64,000 bases of DNA from Candidatus Gracilibacteria bacterium (lineage in GTDB: Bacteria > Patescibacteriota > Gracilibacteria > BD1-5 > UBA2023), in the NCBI GenBank assembly GCA_028687475.1, contig JAQUAB010000002.1, positions 80,475 to 144,474 of the forward strand, in the 5' to 3' direction. Below, piece after piece: positions 1-10,155 of this stretch. Position numbers and translations under genes: made by a program. Every line of letters starts with the position of its first letter. Within the stretch, counting starts at the first letter, position 1. The notes below the pieces were generated by a model. The model saw only the letters and a list, made by a program, of their open reading frames with translations. It made no database searches and was not told the DNA's origin.

Positions 1-734
1 CATATATCGATCAGGGATATATTGCACTCCTCGGTTTCTTTATTATCCTTATCATCACCAATATTGTAAGCCTCATATTCCATGAAGTTCAGTATGCTTT
101 TTCCATGAATTATCTCATGATTCGGAAATTTCTCCCAATTATTCGTTTTCTCGTGATTCTTGTTATTTGGATTATCTGAAGTTTGATCGTACTGCAAACC
201 ATTGGATTCAACACGAATGGACTTCTCGCTGGAGCTGGAATCGGATGAGTCATGTTCGCACTCGCGAGCAAAGATCTCGTAGCCAATCTTCTCGGAAGTC
301 TCTCCATCATCATGAGTAAAACATTCGAAATCGGGGAAACGATTCGAGTCAAAAATCTCGAAGGAATCGTCGAAGAAATCAATCTCAACTATACAAAAAT
401 CATGAGCACAGATGGAAAAGTTGTGTTTATGCCAAATAAAGTGCTCAATACAGAACAATTAGAAAATCTTTCACGAAGAAGATTTTATGTGTATACATTC
501 AAAATTCCGTTCAAGAAAAACTCAGGGAATTCAGAAAAAGTGAAAGATGCTTTGATGCTCATCGAGGGAAAAATCGCGGAATATTCACCCATAAAAGTAA
601 CCATAACTACAGAAATCCCGAATGCGAATGATCTCCTCTATGTCATCAGTGTGAATGTTCCCGAAGAAAATGAAGAATTCGAAAAAGATATACAGAATTT
701 TCTCATTCCTTATATTTTCTCACCAGAAAAATAG
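1..734 (+). CDS. MscS-family mechanosensitive channel (5' end outside window)
   Basis: The reading frame is open from the first bases and ends at TAG 732-734. It shows the pore-lining helix of small-conductance mechanosensitive channels, rich in Gly and Ala (GLLAGAGIGG then VMFALASKDLVANL), followed by a beta domain starting near FEIGETIRV. Upstream are at least two hydrophobic helices. Two in-frame TGA codons (about 168 and 240) fall at glycine positions, the second inside the GxG-rich pore helix. Such channels sit in the inner membrane and release solutes on hypo-osmotic shock. The N-terminus is missing. The gene converges on mraY with a 3-base gap. Confidence 0.9.
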
Positions 735-737
735 TTC

Positions 738-1793
738 CTAACGAATCAGTCAAAACGTCAGTGCCACTACCGCGAGGATCATCCCTATAAGCCATAATCG
801 CATAACAATAGTCTCTTCTTTCCAGCCAATTGCCTCCAGATGATGATGAAATGGCGCAATTCGGAACACTTTTTTTCCATTTCTGAATTTCTTCGAGAGA
901 AGTTGGATGATGACAGAAAGTGCTTCGAAAATAAAAATTCCACTCGCAATCACGAGAACGAGAAGTGTATCAGTCATGAATGCAATCACAGCAAGTGTTG
1001 CACCGAGAGAAAGAGATCAGACGTCACCCATAAATACTTGTGCTGGACGTATATTGAACCACAGAAAAGCAATCAGTGCTCCAACAATGATAAGACAAAA
1101 TGCTGTAAGAATGAACAGTCATTTCGAATATGAAATAAATCCATATATCGTGTAAGAGAAGAGAAGAAGTCATCCTGCGAGCCCATCCAGTCCGTCAGTA
1201 AAATTCACACTATTTGCAGTGGCAACCAGGACAAAAACAAAAAGTGGAATATAAAACCATCCAATATCAACTCATCCGAGAAATGGAATATGGACAGTGG
1301 AGTATCCGAGTTTGACATAGAACCAATATGCACCAACCAATCCAAAAATGATCAAGAGAGTCATTTTTACTCGCGCTGAGAGTCATTTTGTTCTTCCGAT
1401 TTCACGAACATTCAGATAGTCATCCACAAGCCCAATAATACCAACACTAAAAAAGGTAAATAATACAATATATGTCTCATTACGATTCCAGAGACTATAT
1501 TTGAAACTGAATCCCAATATTGAATCCATCCATGGAGCTAGGTTCTGGGCAAGAATCGAGAGCAGTACAAGCACCAAAACAGATAGAAGAATCATAATAG
1601 CCCCCATAGTAGGCGTTCCTGTTTTTGCTCCATGGAGCAAAAAAAACTCTTTTGCTTTTCCAATAAGTGCCTCTTCTCGAATCTGTTTTCCTATTTTGTA
1701 TTTCTTCAGCAGCATGATCCCGTGAGGCATCATGAGAAAGGTAATAGCAAAAGATAGAACCAATGAACCAAGAATAAATATTTGATCTACCAT
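738..1793 (-). CDS. mraY: Phospho-N-acetylmuramoyl-pentapeptide transferase MraY
   Basis: MraY transfers phospho-MurNAc-pentapeptide to undecaprenyl phosphate, giving lipid I in peptidoglycan synthesis at the inner membrane. The frame shows the family landmarks: VDDYLNV near residue 130, the catalytic loop [23 protein letters not shown], and a C-terminal [10 protein letters not shown] histidine motif. About ten hydrophobic helices are present and the length (351 aa) is typical. TGA codons encode conserved glycines, including one in the [10 protein letters not shown] loop. I chose ATG at 1793 (MVDQIFILG); an upstream in-frame ATG at 1916 would add an unlikely 41-residue polar leader. The stop is TAG 738-740. 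Confidence 0.95.
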
Positions 1794-1888
1794 AAAAATA
1801 CGTAAAAAGATAGTCGAAGTATATGAAAATCTATTTTTTTGCAAGACAGGAATCTTGCATATATTTTGTATACAGTACATATTGATTA

Positions 1889-1925
1889 TTTCCGCATCCA
1901 GAAGCGGTTTCCGCATCCAGAAGCG
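1889..1925. repeat. Short tandem direct repeat (two copies of 18 bp, period 19)
   Basis: Two identical 18-base copies (1889-1906 and 1908-1925, beginning TTTCCGCATCC) lie between mraY and the HU promoter. They could be a recent slippage duplication or a protein-binding site. No function is evident. Confidence 0.6.
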
Positions 1926-2014
1926 AAAACAAGAAATAGTGATATTTTAGCTCTACAAAGCGCAAAAAAATAGTATTGACAGAAGGGGAATCGAGAAAAA
2001 AGGGAAAAAAAATT

Positions 2015-2042
2015 TTGCAATTCTAAAAGTCTTTCTTATAAT
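2015..2042 (+). promoter_or_regulatory. Sigma70-type promoter for HU
   Basis: The -35 element TTGCAA (2015-2020) is separated by 16 bases from a perfect -10 TATAAT (2037-2042). This leaves an A/T- and pyrimidine-rich leader of about 28 bases before the HU start, with no Shine-Dalgarno sequence. Confidence 0.7.
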
Positions 2043-2076
2043 CGGTCTTGTCCTTTATTTCTTAACTTTTTCACCT

Positions 2077-2349
2077 ATGAAAAAGCAGGACTTTATCAAG
2101 TCAGTAGCAGCTAAGGCTGGTCTCAGTCAGGATGCTGTTGCAAAATCTCTCGGTGCTATGATCGAGGTTATTACTAAGTCACTCAAGAAGGGTGAGGAAG
2201 TAAATGTTACAGGTTTCGGTGCATGGAAGGTATCTCAGCGTGCTGCTCGTAACGGTGTAAACCCAAAGACAGGTGCTAAGATTAAGATTCCTGCTATGAA
2301 GACTCCTGTCTTCCGTGCTGGTAAGACTCTCAAGGAAGCTGTTAGATAG
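2077..2349 (+). CDS. hup: HU-family DNA-binding protein
   Basis: A 90-residue HU/IHF-type histone-like protein that bends and compacts DNA as a dimer. The family pattern is clear: N-terminal helices (MKKQDFIKSVAAKAGLSQ), GFGAWKV, then the DNA-binding arm RNGVNPKTGAKIKIPA and a C-terminal FRAGKTLKEAV. Length matches the family. The gene has its own promoter and terminator. It contains no TGA codon and uses GGT and AAG more than neighbouring genes, which fits a highly expressed gene that avoids the recoded codon. Confidence 0.97.
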   Translation: MKKQDFIKSVAAKAGLSQDAVAKSLGAMIEVITKSLKKGEEVNVTGFGAWKVSQRAARNGVNPKTGAKIKIPAMKTPVFRAGKTLKEAVR

Positions 2350-2356
2350 TTTCTCA

Positions 2357-2383
2357 AAAACATCCCCAAGGGGATGTTTTTTT
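2357..2383 (+). terminator. Rho-independent terminator after HU
   Basis: Arms ACATCCCC and GGGGATGT (2360-2377) are followed by a run of T, directly after the HU stop codon. Confidence 0.9.
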
Positions 2384-2503
2384 GTCCTAGGAAAATATCC
2401 TAGGATTTTTTTGAAAAAATATTCAATAAAACTCATCATTTTTTGTCTTTTTCAGGAAAAAGGTATATATTGAAACCAGTATATTTTTCTCTTTTGCTTT
2501 TTC

Positions 2504-3031
2504 ATGGCTGAGCTCAATATCGCGCATAAAGATTATAATGAGGCAATGAAATATATTCTCTCAAACATTGAAGATATTACTCATGTTCATTGTAATATAT
2601 ATTTCTGAGTCGACTATAGCCAGTCAAAAATTATTCGGGATTTTGTCGGGAAAATTTTCGATGCACACCACATTCATACACGCTGGAGATGACGTTTTAT
2701 TCTGATTACTGATGAACTTATCAATAATGCTATCGAACATGGAAGTGCAAAAAATGATCTCGATGTATGTGTTATCCATGCGGAAAAATGAGATGATAAG
2801 CGCTTTCATATTTCCCTAGAAGTCCAAGATACAGGAAATGGAAAAGATTCAGGTAGAGTACAAGATATATGAAAAATCATGGAGACACACACACGACATA
2901 AATGAGTCTATATGGGAAAGCGTGGTCGTTGACTGTTTCATATCACAGAAAAACTTGTTGATAGTCTCACTTTTTCAAAAAGCCCTATAGGATGACTGGC
3001 GGTTCGAATCGAAAAAACTATCAATGTGTAA
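2504..3031 (+). CDS. RsbW/SpoIIAB-like serine kinase-type ATPase (anti-sigma/regulatory HATPase)
   Basis: A 175-residue GHKL ATPase domain protein. The N box is ITDELINNAIEHG (about residues 72-84), the G1 box is VQDTGNGK, and the G2-like region is KRGRGLFHITEKLVDSLTFS. No histidine-phosphotransfer or sensor domain is present, so it resembles RsbW-type anti-sigma factor kinases or regulatory ATPases rather than a full sensor kinase. The frame requires about nine TGA codons to be read as glycine, including the G2-box glycine. No anti-anti-sigma partner is visible nearby, so its target is unknown. Confidence 0.8.
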
Positions 3032-3094
3032 AGAAATCACAAGAAAGAGTTCTTATTGTCTTGAAAATCTGAGAAAATGAGTATCATAGCCACT

Positions 3095-4060
3095 ATGATA
3101 CCATTTCATATTATCTATTCTTGGCTTTTTAAGTCATTTCGCATATCTGGAGAAACTGAACTGATAGACCGCCTCATCGAGGAATGATACCAGAAACTCA
3201 TGATCGTAAAGCGATCGTGGATTTTTGCACTGTTCGTGATATGGCTTCCACTCTTGATACTCATTCTTTCTGGTATCAGTGTATATATAGCCTATGCGAG
3301 TATTAGTGTTGCTTATATCCAGTATACTATCATAGGAGGAAATATCCTCATGGGATGCATACTGATTGTATCATCCTGGAATTATATTCGTCATTTCCGA
3401 GAGATTCAGAGTACGGCTATCATATCAGAAAATCTCACAGAACTGAGAAACAACCTCCAAAAATGAGATAATTATTTTATCCATTTCTTCAATGCATCTA
3501 TCACCAATCAGGTTATTCTCGTCCTTACTATGATTTGAGAAATAGTTCTCATTATTCTTTATCAAGAACAACTCGGAAGTCATTTTTGGATCCTCACGAC
3601 TGATACACTCGTCATGATTATGGAAATCGTTTTTCTCAAGATGTATCGCAAACGCATGATGGATCTCGAGATGGACTATAATGTGATTGTTCCCGGAAAG
3701 ATTTACTTTGTGAATCAGTCAGGAGTCCTATCGAGCATTCAAACAATAGAAAGTACCAAAATAAAAACCGTACGATCGAGCTTTCCGAGTAAAATAGCAA
3801 GCTTCTTCAACTATGGTACCGTCGATGTTCTCACAGAAGGTGATACGCAGGCGATGATGGGCACAATGAGCATGTACTATGTCACTGATCCTGATGGGGT
3901 TGTCGCAGGAATCCAATCCCTACTCGATGAAGATGAACAAATACAGAAACCAAGAGAGCAAGATATTCCGAAAAGCACAGAAACAATGACAGGAAAACCA
4001 TTGTGAACGAAAGAACATTCATATGATACTCGCAGCAAAATTCGTGATGTTCTCCAATAA
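3095..4060 (+). CDS. Membrane protein with C-terminal bacterial PH-like domain
   Basis: A 321-residue protein. Residues about 35-95 form two transmembrane helices, a second helix pair lies near 135-185, and a C-terminal cytoplasmic region follows. The segment around residues 195-285 (YFVNQSGVLS, then FFNYGTVDVLT and MYYVTDPDGVVAGI) looks like a bPH2 domain of the YdbT/DUF304 type. TGA codons at 3185, 3464 and elsewhere are read through as glycine. I chose ATG 3095 because it gives a short polar N-terminus before the first helix. Its role is unknown. Confidence 0.65.
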
Positions 4061-4088
4061 AAAAGAAGGATAAGAATCCTTCTTTTTT
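4061..4088. terminator. Bidirectional terminator between convergent genes
   Basis: Arms AAAAGAAGGAT and ATCCTTCTTTT flank a 4-base loop, with T-runs on both strands, between the stops at 4060 and 4093. It can serve both genes. Confidence 0.85.
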
Positions 4089-4092
4089 TGAT

Positions 4093-5253
4093 TTAAACAA
4101 TCCAGTTGCCGTTTTCGAATACTTTAACATCACCCACATACATACTCTCGAGGGCGATAAATATATCAATATGAAATCGTTGAACTTCCGTTTTTGGAAG
4201 CTTTTTTCCATAGAGCCCATGTTTTTTCCCGATTGAGAGGTGAATCCCGATTTTCCGCTCATGGAAATTGATATCTGATAGGGGAGTCTCTGTGGTTGGA
4301 GCTGGATTGAGTCCAAGCCCAAGCTCACGCACAAGCACTTCACCATTCTCATTATCGCGGATCATATTATAGAGCTTCTGGAATTCAGGAGGAAAATCTA
4401 GAGAGGGGAGTACTCGTCCATTCTCAACAACCATTTCGAATGGATCACAGATACGAATATTGAAATCATCACCAGGATACGTATCGATGAGGCATTTCCC
4501 ATTTACGTTTTTCAAGTCCAGGGCTTCCGTGAGAACTTCACCAACCGGAAGCGTTCCTCATTTGTGTTCCATTTTGGAATAATCTCCAGTATTTCCAAGA
4601 ACTCGATCTACAGGACCAAAAACAAGTTTAGAACCATCAGTCGAGATAAGTCGAGTTTCTTTTGCCTTCGCGAAGAGATCAGTAAACACCTCAAGCAATC
4701 GAACATATTCTGGTGTACGATACTGGATGCAGTCGATAAAAGTATCGAATTCTGACTCTTTGATATACGCGAGATGATTGTGTTCGATCACATGAATACC
4801 GCGGTGAAAAAGCTCGAGACGAATACGAAATGTCGAGAGACGAAAATTCGAAGACTGCACGAGAATCACAATCGAACCTTTTGGAAGATTCATAAGCTCA
4901 TCTTTGATAGATTCCACTTGTGGATCAAGTGGTTCGACCTCGGATTTTACTTCGAGAACCTTATGATGATCGAGTCCTACACGTTCATTTTCTGCCATAT
5001 TATGAAGAGTAATAACACGATTTTGTTGATGAATATGAGGATTATCAGGATTGATGAGCCCGCCACGATACAGTGGCTGTGGTGGATTGATGAATTCCCG
5101 TGATTTTCCTCACTTTGGCAATACCGAGAGATACGCATCAGAAAGCAGTTTTGCAAGGGGAGACTCAGTATCATAGAGAAAATACAACGTCTCATCCGTA
5201 TAGCTCATGCTCTTATAGATGACATCATGACAAGCTTGTTCGAGTTGGTTCAT
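4093..5253 (-). CDS. M29-family (AmpS/AmpT-like) aminopeptidase
   Basis: A 386-residue protein resembling thermophilic aminopeptidase family M29, which uses two metal ions to remove N-terminal residues. Motifs in order are GTLPVGEV, ELGLGLNPAP, GIHLSIGKKHGLYG and FHIDIF. These supply the Glu, Glu, His, Tyr and His-x-Asp residues typical of the family's metal and catalytic site. ATG 5253 (MNQLEQACHDV) is the first good start. At least two TGA codons (near 4558 and 5107) encode glycine. A Fur-box-like palindrome lies 59 bases upstream, so metal-responsive control is possible but inferred. Confidence 0.8.
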
Positions 5254-5311
5254 AAATAGAAAAAAGAATACGAAAAGTGTACAGATAATCCCAAAAAATC
5301 AACTTCCATTT

Positions 5312-5330
5312 AATGAGAATAATTCTCATT
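5312..5330. promoter_or_regulatory. Fur-box-like palindromic operator
   Basis: A perfect 9-1-9 inverted repeat, AATGAGAAT-A-ATTCTCATT, matches the 7-1-7 TGAnAATnATTnTCA pattern of Fur sites. It sits upstream of the M29 aminopeptidase start on the minus strand. No Fur gene is visible in the window. Confidence 0.55.
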
Positions 5331-5635
5331 TTATATATTCATTATTCTAATAGTAGTAATGTATGAGATATCAAATGTCTTCAGATTTTGCGTTTTCTGA
5401 GGTTTTTATATTTTTTCTGAACATTCTATCGTCGAGAGAATTATATTTGGAGAAATATTTTTGAGATTTTTCATTTCCAGAAAAACAAACCAAGATATCA
5501 GAATAAGTATCCAAAGTATAACAAATCAGAAATAATGAAATGTCTGACAAATATTTGCATTTCCTATAAAAATAGTATAATCACTTCACATAAGTTACAT
5601 TATGTGAAGGGATTGAGAAATCGAGAATGAATGTT
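5331..5635. other. A/T-rich intergenic region without a convincing gene
   Basis: One short plus-strand frame (5359-5535, about 58 codons, one TGA) is open here but has no recognisable domain and atypical codon use. I see no RNA gene. The region may hold the promoter governed by the adjacent palindrome. Confidence 0.4.
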
Positions 5636-6133
5636 TTATATATCAGTATTTACTCTTATCTTCTCGAGTACGAACGAACTCGACTCTCACACTATTCTTA
5701 TGGATAACCGCAAATTATAATCCTTACCCATATGAACACTCTTCTTTTCTGCGATCATTCGGTGAAAAAATCACATCCAATCAGCAATAAGCTGATTATG
5801 CTCATTGTCACTCAATAATATTCCATCAAGTAATACGAATCCAACTGCCTTATCTCGTTTCATCAATAACTCACTAATAATATCTATTCCTTGAATATAG
5901 ATTTTATCCATTCTACACATTCGCTCTTCGTCCCTCAATTCTCCTAGCTTCCTAAATACTGAAGAATTTTGTATACGAAAAGCACTTCTAGAAAGATCTA
6001 CTGTATCCATTCCTGCAATTCCCTCATCTATCTTCTTTGCAATATGAGAAATACACTCCAAACAAGCACAAGCTTCTGCACAACCTCATTTTTCCGCGCC
6101 CACCTCGGATGTATTCTGTATCTCTTGTGTCAT
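5636..6133 (-). CDS. Hypothetical protein with Cys-rich N-terminus
   Basis: A 165-residue soluble protein. It starts at ATG 6133 (MTQEIQNTSEVG) and has a dense cysteine cluster near residues 19-28, of the form GGCAEACACLEC. A mostly helical, charged body with further Cys (EERMCRM) follows. The cluster could bind metal or an Fe-S centre, but no family was recognised. TGA is used for Gly at about residues 17 and 122. It lies upstream of the Fur-box-like site on the same strand as the M29 gene. Confidence 0.55.
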
Positions 6134-6182
6134 AAGTGTGAATATATACTCTATTAGGAGAAAGTCAATTAACAATTATAAA

Positions 6183-7196
6183 ATGTCCATTATTACTTCC
6201 CTCGACAACTTCCTCATCTATCTCCGCCTCCACAAGGGTCGGTCCATGAGAACATTGGAGCAATATGCCTTTCATATATGGCGTTTTATCAAGTGGCTCG
6301 AACCAAAAACGGTAAAAAATCTCCCAGAATGAGTCAACCATTTTACTTTCCTTCCCCAAAGTAGCGAGAAAAATCTCGAACGTCGTGCAATGATACGAGA
6401 ACTCCAGGTATTCTTCCCTATCGAGATTGAATCAATAAAAAAAGATGATATCGATGCTTGGCGACTGGATCTTGCAGATTCTGGACTCTCGGTAAAAACC
6501 GTAAATGCTCACATCATCACTATGAGAAGTTGGTTCAAGTACCTGAAAAAAGAATGAATCCAATCTATCGACCCGACAAGCCTCGATCTCATGAAGGCAG
6601 CAGATAGAGAAGTAACTTTTCTTACCAATGAAGAAATCGAGAGATTTTTTGCTATCATCGACCAGGAAGATATCCAGTGAGTTCGGGATTTTGCCATCTG
6701 TGAATGTATCTATTCCACTGGTCTTCGTATCTCAGAACTCACGAATCTGAATCGAAATGATGTCAATCTCGAGACTATGGAATTCGCCGTTCGTGGGAAA
6801 TGAAACAAACTCCGAACCGTTTATCTCACCGAAACTGCCCGCGATGCGATACGAAAATACCTCGATAAGCGAGATGATTTCTTTTCTCCGCTTTTTATCC
6901 GTCACAATTTCTCGATAGAAAATATCAATTCTTCCCTTCTCGATGATGAGAAAGTGCGCCTTACAAGATTTTTTATTACAAACATGGTGAAAGACTACGG
7001 ACTCAAGGCTGGAATCCTCAAGAATCTACATGCACATACGCTTCGTCATAGTTTTGCGACAACTTTATTGACAAATGGTGCTGATATACGTATAATACAG
7101 GAACTTCTCGGTCATGCCTCGATCACCACGACACAAGTCTATACTCATGTCACGAATCCGAAACTCAAAGAGGCACATCAGAAGTTCCATAAATAG
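6183..7196 (+). CDS. xerC/D-like: Tyrosine recombinase, XerC/XerD type
   Basis: A 337-residue integrase-family recombinase, likely the dimer-resolution enzyme acting at dif. The N-terminal SAM-like core-binding domain (residues 1-95) is followed by the catalytic domain. The Arg lies in STGLRISEL (about residue 181), Lys in VRGKGNKLRTV, His-x-x-Arg in HTLRHSF (about 284-287), His in [10 protein letters not shown], and the nucleophile Tyr in TQVYTH (about 320). Length fits Xer proteins. TGA encodes Gly at four or more sites, including the beta-hairpin GKG. CPR genomes often keep a single Xer, so C versus D cannot be decided. Confidence 0.92.
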
Positions 7197-7220
7197 TTTT
7201 TACTTTCTTACTCTTCAGAT

Positions 7221-7418
7221 ATGGAATGAATATCTATGGAATCAGTTGCCAAGACTGCAGGACTTGTAGTAGGTGTGGATGTGTGGCGAGATGTGACTAG
7301 ACATCCTGCTTCTCTACACTTTGGCAGCACAGATGCACTAAGACGTTATCAAAATGCTTACCGAAAATTAACAACAGAGATAGACATGCCTCCAAAAAAT
7401 CCAAAAAAATCCGCTTAA
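7221..7418 (+). CDS. Small hypothetical protein
   Basis: A 65-residue protein (start MEGISMESVAK, with TGA as codon 3) with a C-terminal Pro/Lys-rich tail PPKNPKKSA. It has no recognised domain. Its stop codon overlaps that of the convergent pseudouridine synthase inside a shared palindrome. ATG 7236 is an alternative start. Confidence 0.5.
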
Positions 7419-7427
7419 GCGGATGTT
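7408..7427. terminator. Palindromic bidirectional terminator containing both stop codons
   Basis: The palindrome ATCCGCTTAAGCGGAT (7409-7424) is followed by T-runs on both sides. On each strand it encodes Ser-Ala-stop (TCC GCT TAA), so it ends two convergent genes and supplies their terminator. Confidence 0.8.
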
Positions 7428-8209
7428 TTTTCTCATTCGACGATACTATTGATTCTCTCAAAAAGACTTCTTCGCTCAGACTCTGTGAATCGCTTCCATT
7501 CCCCTTCTCCGAGATCCCCGAGCATGATATTCTCGACGCGAATGCGCTTCAGCTTCTTCACATCATAACCAACAACTTCCACCATACGACGGATTTGTCG
7601 GTTTTTTCATTCACGAATCGTGATAGAAAACTTGGAAGAGGAAAGACGAGTAATCTCACACGGTTTGGTAGTGTATTTCTTGGTGATAACCGTATCTTCC
7701 CCGCCAATTCGACGTACAATCTTGCGTGTTCCATTATCCTTGAGTTCTATGCGCACTCCCCTTCTCATTTTTTCGAGTGCTTCATCTTCGATCTTTCCAT
7801 ATACTTCCACGATATATTCCTTCTCGTGCTCATAGCGCGGATGCATGAGATAGTTCGAGAGTCGTCCATCATTCGTGAGGATGATGAGTCCTGTTGTTTC
7901 CTTATCTAGTCTCCCTATTGGGAATACCCGCTCGGGTATGTTCACGATATCAAGGATTCACTTCTCATCATCTTTTCCAGAGAGACAAGTGGTCACTACT
8001 CCACGAGGCTTATTGAAGGTATAGTACACGAGATTTTCCTGATCCTCGATAATGGTCTCGGACATTTTCACGATGTCCTTCTCTGGATCAATAACCTGCC
8101 CGATATGGGCAACTACATCATTCACAGTGACCATTCATTTTTCGATATATTCTTCAGCCTTCCGGCGAGAACAGATACCAGCATGTGCGAGATATTTTTG
8201 GAGTTTCAT
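7415..8209 (-). CDS. Pseudouridine synthase, RsuA/RluB/RluE family
   Basis: A 264-residue rRNA pseudouridine synthase. The N-terminal S4 RNA-binding domain (MKLQKYLAHAGICSRRKAEEYI) precedes the catalytic domain with YTFNKPRGVVTT and the active-site motif FPIGRLDKETTGL, where Asp is the nucleophile. A C-terminal RQIRRMVEVVGYDV motif is family-typical. TGA encodes Gly at several positions, for example after IEK and before KNRQIRRM. Whether the target is 16S or 23S rRNA cannot be determined. ATG 8209 begins the S4 domain exactly. Confidence 0.93.
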
Positions 8210-8310
8210 AGATACGGAGAATATACAAAAATCAGAAAAAGACAAAATATTATTGCAAAGAATCTCATTGTCGGTAAAATGCGAACCTATAGAATCTATA
8301 AAAAACTCCT

Positions 8311-8547
8311 ATGCTTTTCTCGTTTCTCTTGGTAATCATCGGATATACTGTTATTTGGTTCGGTGGAATGTATTTTATCCTGCGAAGGCTCTACATAATA
8401 CGTCAGAGAACGGAGCGAAGAATGCAAGATTATGATAGCGCCTATATTATGCCTGTATACAAGAAGCCGTGGGTGCTTTCAATCACATTTTGACTCATTG
8501 CCTATGCTACATCCATTTTTGTGATTCTTCTATTTATCAAGCAATAG
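8311..8547 (+). CDS. Small membrane protein
   Basis: A 78-residue protein with a hydrophobic N-terminal helix (MLFSFLLVIIGYTVIWFGG), an Arg-rich loop and a second C-terminal helix. TGA encodes one Gly (about 8491). It is followed after 21 bases by another membrane protein and may form an operon with it. The function is unknown. Confidence 0.5.
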
Positions 8548-8568
8548 AAAATAATCTTTTTTCTCAAT

Positions 8569-9066
8569 ATGGACAACAACTATCAATCAATTCGTCGCCA
8601 TGGAGTTCTTCTTTTCTTCATGATTTCAAAATTCATATTTTTTCTTATTCCACTCGGACTTCTTATTTGGATTTTTGCCCAGTATCGCTGAGTCTTCCCA
8701 GCGGATTTTAGCAATTTCATCGTACTTCCTATTCTTCTTCTGACTATCAATTATATTTTTCTTCAGCTCATTCTGAATGCTATTGATTATTATGGACGAA
8801 TCATGCTCGTGGGTGATCATTCGATTATTTTTATCCATACGAGCCTCCTCTTGGTCGATGACATCGAATTCATGGATATGAAAAGCATCATAAAAGTTGA
8901 TGTGGAACGTCATGGAATCATCGCAAATATACTGAACTATGGACATCTCATACTCGAACAACGAAATGATGTCAGAAAAGTGCACTATATTCCTCATGCA
9001 CATTCTATTTATCAAGTAATCAAGAATAGAATTCCAAAAAGACAGGAAATCGAAAATATCATCTAA
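8569..9066 (+). CDS. Membrane protein with PH-like cytoplasmic domain
   Basis: A 165-residue protein with two transmembrane helices (about residues 14-35 and 50-70). A small beta-rich domain follows (RIMLVGDHSIIFIHTS, then IKVDVERHGI and YGHLILEQ), resembling short bacterial PH-domain proteins. Its TAA stop (9064-9066) overlaps the TAG stop of the convergent gene (9063-9065). The function is unknown. Confidence 0.55.
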
Positions 9067-9848
9067 AAAGAAACGAAACATCCTCCACCCTCTTTTTTGA
9101 TAATGTCGAGACACACTTGGTATATTCGAGAAAAACCTTGTGCCTTCGCGAGACTTCGAAGACGATTGATAGCGCGGATATACCGAAGTGAGACCAGTTT
9201 CGCGAGGAATATTTGGTCAATCTCTGATTCATAACGTTTGAGAAAACGAATCACATTGTATTCTCAGACTCATTCATCATGTCGACGAATCGTGAGCGCT
9301 TCGAGAAGGGAGAATTCTCGCGATGGAAGAGAAATATTGGCAATTTCCGAGAGAAATTCTTGGTGTTCTGAGATTACGGTAAAAAGATTCTTTTTGCGTG
9401 TCTTTTCTCAGGAAACCAGTGTACGAAAATGAATAAGTTTCCCATCAGAAAGCATAATCCGAAGATTGGTATTCCGTGTATAAAGAATCAATACATCTGG
9501 AATCCCAAAATCTCGAAGATGCAATTCAAGTGCTTTTTCTCCACCAATTATTGCCCCAGCAGGAGCATGAATAGTGATGAGTTTCCGGATGATTTCCCAA
9601 TAATTTTCATCGAGAAAATGAGAATTATTTATTTTTCATTCGTTATTTCTGATTCTATAGAGATTGTTGGCTATTCTATCTATCAATTCTCTTCCCGAAA
9701 GGATGCTCATGGCATATGATGTCCTCGATTTTGAGCCACCAGATCGTAACCAGAGCTCGATAATATCCTCCTTTGTGAGGATTTTTCACATCTTTTCACA
9801 TATCTTCTTCACGAAAATGTCAGAAACGCTATTCTCTATTTTTCACAT
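9063..9848 (-). CDS. AbiEi-like winged-helix protein (putative antitoxin/regulator)
   Basis: A 261-residue protein starting ATG TGA (Met-Gly). The N-terminal part (KILTKEDIIELWL, then SILSGRELIDRIANNLYRI) looks like a winged helix. The middle (HAPAGAIIGGEKALELHLRDFGIPDVLILYT) resembles the AbiEi antitoxin/type IV TA fold (GG-x-x-AL motif followed by a beta strand). No AbiEii-like nucleotidyltransferase toxin lies next to it, so it may be an orphan or a regulator. The C-terminus contains GEYNVIRFLKRYESEID and a Gly-rich end. The assignment rests on pattern only. Confidence 0.45.
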
Positions 9849-10155
9849 ACAGGAAGTATAATCATACTATATATTTTTGCAAACTTTTACTATATATTTC
9901 TGATGAAAATACTGTTGTAATAAGATGGTTGTTTTCAACTTCTTTTAAACACTTATTGTTATACTTGCCACGTACTCTGATAAAAAAGGTCATTCATACA
10001 AATCGCGAACAAGAATTAAAATTAACCTTCGCGTATTGAAGTCCAACACGTATCGAGTCACATACGAGGAGCGATAGAATTTGGATATATGGATTCCGGG
10101 TCTCTATATTCACTATCTCCGAGTTTCTTATCTTTATCCTTATCTTTAAACATAT
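9849..10155. other. Intergenic region, no gene seen
   Basis: About 307 bases, A/T-rich at the left. The right half (about 10010-10090) is less A/T-rich and could be a 5' untranslated region for the exported protein at 10156. I found no open frame or tRNA-like fold. Confidence 0.4.

Noticed and set aside
840..1155. Open plus-strand frames rich in Cys and Asn opposite mraY
   Set aside because: They lie wholly within the conserved mraY gene on the other strand and have no recognisable features, so they are shadow frames.
5359..5535. Short plus-strand frame of about 58 codons beside the Fur-like palindrome
   Set aside because: No domain, no clear ribosome or promoter signal of its own, and codon use unlike its neighbours; kept only as a mention under the intergenic region.
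7221..7418. Second tyrosine-recombinase-associated attachment gene
   Set aside because: No attachment-site features or recombinase similarity; kept only as a small hypothetical gene.
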